Shown one piece after another: positions 1-6,849 of a stretch of DNA of 14,627 bases. Origin of the DNA: an uncultured Collinsella sp. (GTDB lineage Bacteria > Actinomycetota > Coriobacteriia > Coriobacteriales > Coriobacteriaceae); assembly GCA_902489515.1 (NCBI GenBank), contig CABUAL010000015.1, positions 1 through 14,627 of the forward strand. Direction: 5' to 3'. The notes under the pieces were generated by a model, which saw nothing but the letters and a program-made list of their open reading frames with translations, ran no database searches and was not told the DNA's origin. A program made the position numbers and the translations under genes. Within the stretch, counting starts at the first letter, position 1; each line of letters opens with the position of its first letter.

Positions 1-98
1 AAACCTAAGCCGGTGCCCCCGCTCTCCCGGGGCCTGTGGCTACTTGGTTGTCGCAAGCGGCTCGCTTTTCGGAACTGGGCTGATGATTTCTAGATGTA

Positions 99-139
99 AG
101 GCGCTCTTGGTCCTAACGGGCCTGGGGCGCCTATCTTTT
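99..139 (+). terminator. Rho-independent terminator of an upstream gene
   Basis: A long hairpin has its outer stem at 99-107 and 124-132 (AGGCGC against GCGCCT, with two G-T pairs) and its inner stem at 109-113 and 118-122, closing on a TAAC loop. ATCTTTT follows directly. This is a standard intrinsic terminator reading rightwards, so a plus-strand gene or RNA probably ends before position 99 and begins outside the window. Positions 1-98 themselves could not be assigned. Confidence 0.6.
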
Positions 140-140
140 G

Positions 141-177
141 GAGGTAGATTTTTGGGACATGCCTGAAAATCTACCTC
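141..177. repeat. Perfect 12-bp inverted repeat (hairpin)
   Basis: GAGGTAGATTTT (141-152) is followed by its exact reverse complement AAAATCTACCTC (166-177). The stem can extend inward through two G-T and two G-C pairs, leaving a loop of about 5 nt. No T-run follows on either strand, so it does not look like a terminator. It lies between the terminator at 99-139 and the ATPase gene and adjoins the tandem palindromes at 178-236. It may be a small palindromic element or a structured leader of the ATPase transcript. Confidence 0.7.
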
Positions 178-236
178 AAACTTCTAGTGTAGGACGAGAA
201 GTTGTAGCTGAAACTTCTCTTGTAGGACGAGAAGTT
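178..236. repeat. Two tandem palindromic repeats, 33-bp period
   Basis: Two 26-bp copies, 178-203 and 211-236, differ only at two central positions. Each begins AAACTTCT and ends TGTAGGACGAGAAGTT, so each is itself an inverted repeat: AACTTCT against AGAAGTT in the first, AACTTCTC against GAGAAGTT in the second. The start-to-start distance is 33 bp. The second copy ends 30 bp before the ATPase start codon, so the pair sits in its promoter or leader. They could be operator sites, folded leader RNA, or members of a dispersed palindrome family. Nothing in the window decides between these. Confidence 0.75.
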
Positions 237-266
237 ATATACTCAAGATGTTGAAAGGAGAGCATT

Positions 267-1637
267 ATGGCGCCTACAGCGTTGGGTATTGCAGAGATTG
301 TTGCCGAGGCCCGTTCCTTTGAGATTCCTCACGTCGTGCATCGAGACGATGCCATCAGTGATCTTCCTGAGCCAAAGCCGTTCAATCTTGTCCATATCAT
401 CACGGGTATCAGGCGCTGCGGCAAAACGTTCTATGCGTTTCAATGGATTCGTCGCCTTATCGATCGCGGTGTCGATGCCGAGCGTATCTTCTATTTCAAT
501 TTTGCTGATGACCGTCTTCGACCGGCGCCGGACACGCTCATGAGCGACATTTTGGAAGAGTATTGGCGGCAGGTTCCCTCAGCGCGAATGAAAGGCTGTT
601 ATCTCTTTCTGGATGAGGTGCAGGAGACCGATGGCTGGCAGGGCGTTTGTCAGCGTTTGGCGGAGCACGAGAGCGTAACGCTTGTTATCACCGGATCGTC
701 CTCAAAACTATCTGCCGATGAAATAGCGACGCAGTTTCGCGGTCGCTCGCAAGAGCACGCTATGCATCCGCTTTCATTCCGCGAGTATTGTGCGTTTCAT
801 CACATTGAAACGCCGGATATGTCTACTAGTGCTGGGGCTCCAGCTGTTTCTCCGCAGCGGCGAACTGATCTGGAATCGGCATATGACCGTTATCTCATAG
901 AGGGTGGCTTTCCTGGGGTTCAGGAGCTTGATGCCGGTTCGCGTATTCAGATGCTTCAAGCCTATTTGCGAGATGTTGTTGCACGAGACATTCTCGAGCG
1001 GAGCGGGCGCACGGATATCGCTCTTGCCAACCAAGTAGGGCTCTTCTGCCTTCGAAACACGGGTTGCGACCTTTCGGTTAACAGTTTGTTGGAAGCCTTA
1101 AAGTCTGTCGGATATCGAGCGTCATGGGAAAAAATAAACGAACTCGTTCGTTTATTCCAGCAGGCTCATCTCATTGGATTACTTCCGGAGTATTCAACTT
1201 CTTTGGCTCCTAAGACAACGACAACAGACAAGGTCTATGCCGTCGACCAGGGGATGGCATATGCAACATCGCGTGCTAATCAGCAGGATATAGGAAAGCG
1301 TTTGGAGACTGCGATTTATGCTGAACTCATGCGCCGTACGGCAAACGGCCGGTTGGAAACGGTGACTTCATTTACGGCTCCAACGCAAGCACGAGAAAAA
1401 GTTGATTTCTTGGTCGGCGACGCTTTGGCATCGGAACCATACGCGCTTTACCAGGTGACAGTCGATATGACGGCAGAGAAAACGCGCAGGCGTGAAGTTG
1501 GTTCCCTTGAGGTTGCTATGGTAAAAACCGGTATCAAGGATGCCAATATCATCACGCTGCGCGAGGCGACCCAGATCAAAACGGAGCATGGCGTCATCGA
1601 GGTTATTCCCGCATGGAAATGGTCGCTTGGTCTGTAA
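267..1637 (+). CDS. AAA family ATPase with DUF4143-type C-terminus
   Basis: This 456-residue protein belongs to the AAA_14/DUF4143 class of ATP-binding proteins, which are common in accessory DNA and whose cellular role is generally unknown. Walker A is GIRRCGKT (residues 47-54). Walker B is YLFLDE (112-117), followed by the family-typical segments VITGSSSKLS (about 140-149), RGRSQEHAMHPLSF and YLIEGGFP. Near the C-terminus, KVDFLV (378-383) and YQVTVD (395-400) with TRRREV resemble the degenerate PD-(D/E)XK-like fold seen in this family. The ATG is preceded by AAAGGAG at 254-260. Codon use is more A/T-rich than in the sugar genes, and the gene stands alone between palindromic repeats and a tRNA region, which suggests horizontal acquisition. 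Family assignment is firm. Function is not known. Confidence 0.9.
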   Translation: MAPTALGIAEIVAEARSFEIPHVVHRDDAISDLPEPKPFNLVHIITGIRRCGKTFYAFQWIRRLIDRGVDAERIFYFNFADDRLRPAPDTLMSDILEEYWRQVPSARMKGCYLFLDEVQETDGWQGVCQRLAEHESVTLVITGSSSKLSADEIATQFRGRSQEHAMHPLSFREYCAFHHIETPDMSTSAGAPAVSPQRRTDLESAYDRYLIEGGFPGVQELDAGSRIQMLQAYLRDVVARDILERSGRTDIALANQVGLFCLRNTGCDLSVNSLLEALKSVGYRASWEKINELVRLFQQAHLIGLLPEYSTSLAPKTTTTDKVYAVDQGMAYATSRANQQDIGKRLETAIYAELMRRTANGRLETVTSFTAPTQAREKVDFLVGDALASEPYALYQVTVDMTAEKTRRREVGSLEVAMVKTGIKDANIITLREATQIKTEHGVIEVIPAWKWSLGL

Positions 1638-1679
1638 TGCTACGCCGGCCCGCCGGGGCCGCACGGCACCATGTTGATG

Positions 1680-1712
1680 ACCGGCGCTTTAGGAACGTCC
1701 CTAAGTGCCGGT
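1680..1712 (+). other. Hairpin after the ATPase gene, possible weak terminator
   Basis: ACCGGC at 1680-1685 pairs with GCCGGT at 1707-1712. The stem continues through CTT/AAG and AGG/CCT with one bulge, leaving a loop of about 6 nt. Only TTTGG follows, so as a terminator it is weak. It starts 43 bp after the ATPase stop codon, which is the right place for its transcript end. Confidence 0.4.
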
Positions 1713-1748
1713 TTGGCTGGTAAGTCGAGATGTGGGGAGCCCGTTGCT

Positions 1749-1896
1749 GGTATGGGACGGAGGGATTCCGCGTCCGCCTGGTCGGCGGCCGCGCTCCGCT
1801 GCGTCGCTTCGCTCCTTGCGTGCTGCGCTGGAAAACGCTTCGCGTTTCCTCAGCTCCGCACCCTTGCGGGTTCGAATCCCTCTGCTTGCCCACAAG
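1749..1896. other. G+C-rich region with broken tRNA 3'-end fragments
   Basis: The left edge, TGGGACGGAGGGATTC at 1753-1768, is an exact 16-bp copy of the 3' end of the nearby tRNA-Gln gene (1944-1959) in the same orientation. The right edge, about 1856-1889, looks like a tRNA-Ser-type 3' half on the plus strand: a variable-arm-like hairpin CCGCA/TGCGG, then GGGTTCGAATCCC, then TCTGCTTGCC. No matching 5' half (GGCAAGCA) or proper anticodon arm exists upstream. The T-arm pieces face each other, giving a 9-bp inverted repeat (1760-1768 and 1874-1882). The interior is low-complexity, rich in GCTCCGCT/GCGTCGCTTCGCT words, and includes a hairpin at 1830-1849. This looks like a scar of recombination at tRNA genes, not a working tRNA. 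Confidence 0.55.
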
Positions 1897-1937
1897 AAAG
1901 CGCCCTGGGCCGTTATGGGCTCAGGGCGCTCAATTTT
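1894..1937 (-). terminator. Terminator of tRNA-Gln, probably bidirectional
   Basis: AGCGCCCTG (1899-1907) pairs perfectly with CAGGGCGCT (1922-1930), and the inner GGCC/GGGCT extends the stem to a loop of about 6 nt. On the minus strand the stem is followed by TTTCTTG, placing it 10 nt beyond the CCA end of tRNA-Gln. On the plus strand it is followed by CAATTTT, so it could also stop transcription coming from the ATPase side. Confidence 0.75.
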
Positions 1938-1939
1938 AA

Positions 1940-2014
1940 TGGCTGGGACGGAGGGATTCGAACCCCCAACAGCCGGCACCAAAAACCGGAGTTCTACCGT
2001 TGAACTACGTCCCA
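1940..2014 (-). tRNA. tRNA-Gln (anticodon UUG)
   Basis: Read on the minus strand, a complete 71-nt cloverleaf forms: acceptor TGGGACG pairing with CGTCCCA; D-stem GTTC/GAAC; anticodon stem CCGGT/GCCGG around the loop TTTTGGT, which gives anticodon TTG at 1980-1982; and a T-arm GGGGG-TTCGAAT-CCCTC. The discriminator G and CCA are encoded (1943-1940). All stems pair with at most a terminal wobble. It lies 38 bp after the stop codon of the CwlM-like gene on the same strand and may be read from that transcript or from its own promoter. Its 3' end is duplicated at 1753-1768. Confidence 0.95.
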
Positions 2015-2052
2015 ATGTGTGGTGTTGCCCAAAAGCAACTCGTTTAGTTTAC

Positions 2053-2958
2053 CTAATCTGCGAGGGCATCGCAAACGCCATCGAGCAGGCGTACGGCGAG
2101 TGTCTGCGCGTCGCTGGCCGTGAAGGTGCCGTTGTAGCGCGTCATGCCCGTGAGCTCAATGCGAATGCGTGCCGGCTTCTGCTGCGCGGCGACATTGGCA
2201 GTGCGGATGCGCTGGGCCAGGTTATGGCACTCGGCGAGGGCGATCGTGGCGCGCGGCGCTGCATCTGCGGGCAGCTCATCGCTTGCAATTTCGAGTACCA
2301 GGTCCACGTCGGTCGGAACCTCGGAATCGCAAAGCATCATGCCGCTACTATCGGTCGTCGCCGTGGCGATGTTCCACATGCGCGATGCAACGCTGCGCGC
2401 GATGGGGTCCTCACCGATGACGGCAATCTGGAAGCGCTCGAGCACGTTGGCGGCGCGAGCAAAACCGATGCGGGACTCGGCTTCGGTGACCGAGGGCTTG
2501 CCCTCCCACACATGGTGCAGGCGGTTGATGTAGGCGTAGGTGTCCTGGAAGGCCATGCCGTCGGCAAACAGGCCGACATTTTCCTGGAACTGCTGCAGGG
2601 CGGCCTCGGTATGCGGACCAAAGTAGCCGTCGTCTTCGCCACAGGCAAAGCCCAAAACGTTGAGAGCGCGCTGCAGGGCCTGCACATCGGCGCCATGGAA
2701 ATTGGGCATGCGCAGATAGAGGGTGCGGTCGCCCAGCTTATACGAAGCGTCTACAAGGGCGCTCCAACAGGGGATATCGACGGCATGACCGGCAGCAAGG
2801 CCGCTGTCGAGCCTGAAGGTGCTGACGGCCTGCTCAGTGGTGGCTCCAAAGTACTTGTCGGTGACTTCGGCGGCATCAATCGTGTAGCCGAGCTGCAGGA
2901 GACGAGACTGCACGTCCTCGACGGCTGCTCCTTGCATGCCCGTTGTAATAGGTTCCAT
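2053..2958 (-). CDS. CwlM-like protein with two peptidoglycan-binding domains
   Basis: This 301-residue protein has two PG_binding_1 domains, about residues 7-70 and 86-147. The second carries the typical DVQALQRAL...GYFGPHTEAALQQFQENVGL pattern. The order, spacing and the linking KLGDRTL segment match the N-terminal half of actinobacterial CwlM. In CwlM an amidase_3 domain follows. Here only its shape seems left: a hydrophobic strand at about 177-182 and a C-terminal IRIELTGMTRYNG...LLDGVCDAL, with none of the zinc-binding histidine and glutamate motifs visible. There is no signal peptide or membrane segment, so it should be cytoplasmic. Mycobacterial CwlM is a cytoplasmic regulator of peptidoglycan precursor synthesis, and a similar role is inferred here. 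The start is supported by AAAGGGG at 2966-2972. A small inverted repeat, TGCAT-AAAC-ATGCA (3026-3039), lies in its upstream region. Confidence 0.75.
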   Translation of the reverse strand: MEPITTGMQGAAVEDVQSRLLQLGYTIDAAEVTDKYFGATTEQAVSTFRLDSGLAAGHAVDIPCWSALVDASYKLGDRTLYLRMPNFHGADVQALQRALNVLGFACGEDDGYFGPHTEAALQQFQENVGLFADGMAFQDTYAYINRLHHVWEGKPSVTEAESRIGFARAANVLERFQIAVIGEDPIARSVASRMWNIATATTDSSGMMLCDSEVPTDVDLVLEIASDELPADAAPRATIALAECHNLAQRIRTANVAAQQKPARIRIELTGMTRYNGTFTASDAQTLAVRLLDGVCDALAD

Positions 2959-3096
2959 GAACGAACCCCTTTCGGCGTACCATTCGTACTATTTGAGCGT
3001 CTGTCGGATAGACAACGCAAAGGGATGCATAAACATGCACTCAACAGTGTAGCAAGTTGTGCCTAAATACGCTGCTGACAGGTTTTATAACCCCCG

Positions 3097-4161
3097 TTAG
3101 TTAAGGCGCTCCACAAAGAAATCTGCCATGGAGAGGAACAGCTCGCGTGCGTGCGGATCAAGCTCAACGTTCTCGATGGCCGCTTTGGCCTTAGCGGTCA
3201 GGTCGAGCGCGTAAGTGTGGGCGTAATCGATAGAGCCGGTCTCCTGGAAGATCTCCACCGCGCGTGCGAGCTGCGCGGGATCATCGGTGCCCGAGGAAAG
3301 AATCGCCTCGACCTCGTCGTGGTAGCGCTCATCAGAGAGGGCATGTACGGCGACAAGCGTGCGCTTGCCCTCGGTGATGTCGGTGCGGAAGTCCTTGTTG
3401 GCGGCTTCCTTAGTGCCGACAAGGTTGAGCAGGTCGTCCTGAATCTGAAAGGCAAGGCCCGTGTGCAGGCCAAAGGCGCGCAGCGCTTCGATTTGCTTAT
3501 CGCTGCCGCCGCCGATAATGGCTCCGGCGGCAAGCGGCGTGGCTCCGCTGTAAAACGCGGTCTTGTGCGTTGCCATGTCCAGGTAGTCATCAACCGAGAT
3601 ATCAAAGCGCCCGTCACGGACCCAACCCAGGTCGAGTGCTTGACCCTCGATGGTGCGGACGATCATCTCGGTAAGCTCGTGGAGCACGCGCAGCTTCACG
3701 TCGGACTCAAGCGTAGGGTCGTCGAGAACCGTCTTGGTGACCATGGTGAGCGCCAGGTCGCCACAATTGATGGCAAGGCCCGTGCCCTCGGTAAGGTGCA
3801 TGCAGGGCTTGCCTCGACGAAGCTGTCCGTTGTCGGCGATGTCGTCGTGGATCAGCGCGCCCGACTGGAAATGCTCGATGGCTGCCGCGGCGCTGCGGGC
3901 GCTCTCAAAGCTGCCGCCCACTGCGGTTGCGGCGAGCATACAGATAAGCGGGCGGTGGCGCTTGCCGGCGTTGGCCGTAAAAGCCGAGAGCGGCGCATAC
4001 AGGTAGCGCTCGATATCGGCAGAGGTCGCCTGTCCGTCAAAGAACGTGGCCAGATAGTCGTTAATCTGGTCAAAGTGCTGGGCTAAAAAGCTGGTAAACG
4101 GACTGGACACGGGTTCTCGCATTCTTTCTTGGGTTACATCGTTGCGGTGTGCAGATACCAT
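3097..4161 (-). CDS. Polyprenyl diphosphate synthase
   Basis: This trans-isoprenyl diphosphate synthase condenses isopentenyl diphosphate onto an allylic diphosphate. Products of such enzymes feed quinone side chains or cell-envelope lipid carriers. Visible landmarks are GKRHRP (66-71, IPP binding), the first aspartate-rich motif DDIAD (106-110) followed by RRGKP, HKTA (199-202), and the second aspartate-rich motif in FQIQDDLLN (238-246) followed by KDFRTDITEGKRT. The chain length of the product cannot be read reliably. As written the protein has 354 residues. No convincing ribosome binding site precedes the ATG at 4161; a start at Met14 (4122) has an A/G-rich AAGAAAGA directly before it and would still keep the whole domain. 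The gene lies 74 bp after the PTS fusion and upstream of the CwlM-like gene, so all three may be co-transcribed. Confidence 0.9.
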   Translation of the reverse strand: MVSAHRNDVTQERMREPVSSPFTSFLAQHFDQINDYLATFFDGQATSADIERYLYAPLSAFTANAGKRHRPLICMLAATAVGGSFESARSAAAAIEHFQSGALIHDDIADNGQLRRGKPCMHLTEGTGLAINCGDLALTMVTKTVLDDPTLESDVKLRVLHELTEMIVRTIEGQALDLGWVRDGRFDISVDDYLDMATHKTAFYSGATPLAAGAIIGGGSDKQIEALRAFGLHTGLAFQIQDDLLNLVGTKEAANKDFRTDITEGKRTLVAVHALSDERYHDEVEAILSSGTDDPAQLARAVEIFQETGSIDYAHTYALDLTAKAKAAIENVELDPHARELFLSMADFFVERLN

Positions 4162-4235
4162 ATTGCCACATTGGAGTTGCCGGCGCGTCTGTTTTGGCGA
4201 TTTGGAGAAACGGGACGCGTGCGCGTGCCGGCTGC

Positions 4236-6686
4236 TTATATAAGCCTAAAGTGCTCGAGCGCCTTGACGACGCCATCTTTGTCGACCGAGTCGGTGATGT
4301 AGTCGGCGCGCTTTTTGAGATAGTCCGGCGCATTACCCATGGCGATACCGACATCGACGGCGTTCATCAGCGAGACGTCATTGCTGGCGTCGCCGATGCC
4401 GTATACGGTTCCGTGGTGGGGATCGAGGGCGTCGAGTACAGACTGGATGCCCCCACGCTTCGTGCATTCGCGGGGCGAGATTTCGGTTACCTCGAGTTCG
4501 AGCTCGTTAAAGCACAGCAGCGGCTCAAGCGCCTTATCTTGAGCGATGTGGTTAGCGAGCGATGTAGACATCAAGATCTTGTAAGCACTGTAATGTTGCA
4601 GCTGCGTGACTGCGTCGCCCAGGGTGCGCGCGTATCCGGGAGCATCGGGGGCATCGGCACTCATGCGCACGACGCCGTTGAGGCCCTCAAAGCGGATGAC
4701 CTCGCCCGATTGCTCAAGGTAGGGGGCAAGACGCTGCAGCATGCTGGGCGTCATCGACAGATCGCGAATTGCGCGTCCGTTGATCTCGGCGTAACCGCCC
4801 GCAAGACAGACGATGCCGGTCCAGGGCAGCTCTAGAAGTTTGGGGTGGATGCAGCTGAGGGTGCGTCCTGTGCAGATAAAGGCCATGTTGCCATTTGCAA
4901 CGAAATCGCGGATGGCCTGCGAGACCGCCTCGTTGGGATAGGGGGACAGGTCACGCTCGCTCTCGGGAAGCTCTTGTGCCGCTCGAGGGTCTTGCCAGGC
5001 GAGCGTTCCGTCGATATCGAAGAAGCAGATATCGCCGCGCTTATGGGCTGCGCTGGCGGCAGGGGAGGCCGAGGTGGTGGGCACAAATCCCGGCTCGAGG
5101 CCCATGATCTGGTCAAAATGCTCTTTAACGCGGGGAACGGAGATGCCGATGATCACCTGGGCGGTCTTGTCCGTAATGATGAGGCCCTTGGCGCCCACCG
5201 CGACAAACGACGCGTTATCTGCAACGATGGAAGGGTCTGCGACCTCGACGCGCAGGCGCGTGGCACAGTTGGTTGCGCCCACAATATTGCCAACGCCACC
5301 TAAAAGCTGAATTACCCGCTCAGCGAGGACGTGATCTTGATCGGATCGACTATTGACCTCGTCATTGGGAGATTGCTCTTTGGCAAAGCCGCTTTCCGTT
5401 AAACGATCGATTGCCGCGCGATTGGCAACATGATCCTCGCGGCCCGGCGTCTTAAGGTCATAGACCAAGATGAGTGCTCGAAAACTAACAAAAAAGATGA
5501 GGCTAAAGGCAAGGCCGATACCGAGCGCCAAAAGATAGGCACCGGCATGCGTGCGCATGAGCGGAATAAAGTTGAAGGCTGCCATCTCCATCAGGCCGCC
5601 CGAGAAGATGCCGACGATGCCAAAGAGATTCATGGTTGTGGCAAGGCAAGACGATAAGACGGCGTAGAGCAAAAAGAGCCCGGGGTGGGTGAACATAAAG
5701 AGAAACTCGAGTGGCTCGGTAACGCCGCAAACCACCGAGGCGACGATGGCGGGCAAAAGGATGACCTTAAGGCCGGCGCGGCGCTCTGGTTTTGCGGTGG
5801 AGTAGAACGCGGCTGCGATGGCGGGAAGGCCAAAGAGCTTGACCCAGCCGGTGGCGGTAAAACCGGCCCACGGCGCAAGTTCATTAAGGGGGCGCGTGCT
5901 ATGGGAGAGGATGGGGAGCAAGCTGCTCCACGTGGCGTAGATGCCGTCGTTAATGACCAGGTTGTCGTAGTAGATTGGCATGTAGAGCAGGTGGTGCAGC
6001 CCCATGGGCTCGAGCGCTCGCTCCAAAAGCACAAAGATGCCCACGCCAAAGGGGCCGACGCTCGTAAGTGCATGGCGCAGCGTTTCGGTCATTGCGTATA
6101 CGGAGGGCACGATGGCGGCCGAGATAGCGGCAAGGGCAAACACGGCAAAAAAGCTGATGAGGTAGACCAGCGAGGAGCCCGAGAAGGTGCCGAGCCAATC
6201 GGGAACCTTGGCATCGTAGAAGCGGTCATGGATGGCGACGACGGTTGCCGATACCGCCAGCGGGCCGATAATGCCGGTGTCGAGCGTCTTGATGCCGTCG
6301 ATGATGGTGATGCCGCTAGCGGAGGTCAAAGACGACGGGTACTTAAGTCCAAGATTGTCTCCGCTCAGCTTAATGATCTCGCTCAAAAAGAAGCAGTAGG
6401 CAAAATAGGCGACGAGAGCCTCGAGGCAGCAACGAGCCGGTTGTTTTTGGGCAAGACCGATGGGCAGCGCTACGGCAAAAAGGAGCGGGAGGCGTTTAAA
6501 GACCGTCCACGAGCCGCGCTGGATGATGGTCCAAAAAGCGTACCAAGGGGTTCCGTATACGGCGAGATCGCCGACGATGTCCGCAGTCGTTGCGAGAGCG
6601 GAGACGCCGACCATGAGGCCTGATATAGAAAACAGCATGGCGGGCGCGAACATTGCCCCGCCAAAGCGTTGGATTTTTTGCAGCAT
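4236..6686 (-). CDS. PTS EIIC-EIIB permease fused to Cof-type HAD phosphatase
   Basis: A single 816-residue frame joins three modules. Residues 1 to about 410 are a PTS EIIC membrane domain of the glucose/alpha-glucoside superfamily with many hydrophobic segments and GVTEPLEF (321-328). Residues about 450-530 are an EIIB domain with the phospho-acceptor cysteine in NCATRLR (Cys474). After an Ala/Ser/Pro-rich linker, residues about 551-816 are a HAD hydrolase of the Cof/sucrose-phosphatase-like class with motif I DIDGT (557-561), motif II CTGRT (Thr606), Lys743 and GDASND (765-770). All key residues look intact. The EIICB part would import and phosphorylate a sugar using an EIIA not present here; the HAD part could then remove the phosphate. 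GGAAGG precedes the ATG. The gene is divergent from a TreR-like repressor. A 12-bp palindrome, GCTTATATAAGC (4234-4245), spans its stop codon. Ordinary EIICB proteins end near residue 530, so the fusion is unusual. The sugar is unknown, probably a glucoside. Confidence 0.9.
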   Translation of the reverse strand: MLQKIQRFGGAMFAPAMLFSISGLMVGVSALATTADIVGDLAVYGTPWYAFWTIIQRGSWTVFKRLPLLFAVALPIGLAQKQPARCCLEALVAYFAYCFFLSEIIKLSGDNLGLKYPSSLTSASGITIIDGIKTLDTGIIGPLAVSATVVAIHDRFYDAKVPDWLGTFSGSSLVYLISFFAVFALAAISAAIVPSVYAMTETLRHALTSVGPFGVGIFVLLERALEPMGLHHLLYMPIYYDNLVINDGIYATWSSLLPILSHSTRPLNELAPWAGFTATGWVKLFGLPAIAAAFYSTAKPERRAGLKVILLPAIVASVVCGVTEPLEFLFMFTHPGLFLLYAVLSSCLATTMNLFGIVGIFSGGLMEMAAFNFIPLMRTHAGAYLLALGIGLAFSLIFFVSFRALILVYDLKTPGREDHVANRAAIDRLTESGFAKEQSPNDEVNSRSDQDHVLAERVIQLLGGVGNIVGATNCATRLRVEVADPSIVADNASFVAVGAKGLIITDKTAQVIIGISVPRVKEHFDQIMGLEPGFVPTTSASPAASAAHKRGDICFFDIDGTLAWQDPRAAQELPESERDLSPYPNEAVSQAIRDFVANGNMAFICTGRTLSCIHPKLLELPWTGIVCLAGGYAEINGRAIRDLSMTPSMLQRLAPYLEQSGEVIRFEGLNGVVRMSADAPDAPGYARTLGDAVTQLQHYSAYKILMSTSLANHIAQDKALEPLLCFNELELEVTEISPRECTKRGGIQSVLDALDPHHGTVYGIGDASNDVSLMNAVDVGIAMGNAPDYLKKRADYITDSVDKDGVVKALEHFRLI

Positions 6687-6727
6687 GTTCTGCCTTCCGA
6701 ATATCGAGGCGCGTTGCGCGTGGGGAA

Positions 6728-6739
6728 ACGTTTAAACAA
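6728..6739. promoter_or_regulatory. Putative operator A for the GntR repressor
   Basis: ACGTTTAAACAA contains the palindrome GTTTAAAC and matches 10 of 12 positions of the consensus TTGTTTAAACAA drawn from four sites in this window. On the minus strand it lies a few bases downstream of a TACAAT -10-like hexamer (6747-6752), so a bound repressor would cover the likely start point of the PTS-HAD transcript. A further inverted repeat, ACAATG-GATT-CATTGT (6736-6751), overlaps it. Confidence 0.5.
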
Positions 6740-6746
6740 TGGATTC

Positions 6747-6752
6747 ATTGTA
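6747..6752 (-). promoter_or_regulatory. Possible -10 element of the PTS-HAD gene
   Basis: Read on the minus strand this is TACAAT, 61 bp before the PTS-HAD start codon. No clear -35 hexamer is found at the right distance, so the call rests on the -10 match and on the operator-like site just downstream. Confidence 0.35.
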
Positions 6753-6849
6753 GAGGACCAGACGATTGTCGTACCGGCAGTTTTGAGCGAAACCGATTTG
6801 GGCATGACAGAAACCGTCAACGGTTAAATCCTGTCGCTTTACCGATATT

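Noticed and set aside
1..93. Possible C-terminal end of a plus-strand gene, open until TAG at 91-93
   Set aside because: The roughly 30 residues show no family likeness, and another frame is also open. Only the downstream terminator suggests an upstream gene, which could equally be an RNA.
178..1637. Type III toxin-antitoxin (tandem RNA repeats followed by a toxin gene)
   Set aside because: The repeats are only two, no terminator lies between them and the gene, and the protein is a 456-residue ATPase, not a ToxN-like nuclease of about 170 residues.
1749..1896. Complete tRNA-Ser on the plus strand
   Set aside because: A T-arm and a variable-arm-like stem are present, but the 5' acceptor half, D-arm and a pairing anticodon stem are missing, and the T-stem has a mismatch.
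1705..3066. 453-residue plus-strand frame running through the tRNA region and the CwlM-like gene
   Set aside because: It reads through a tRNA gene, tRNA fragments and the antisense of a recognised protein. Peptides such as GTEGFEPPTAG are typical mistranslations of tRNA sequence.
3151..6623. Long plus-strand frames opposite the polyprenyl synthase and the PTS fusion
   Set aside because: All are antisense to clear coding regions and have no motifs or ribosome binding sites of note.
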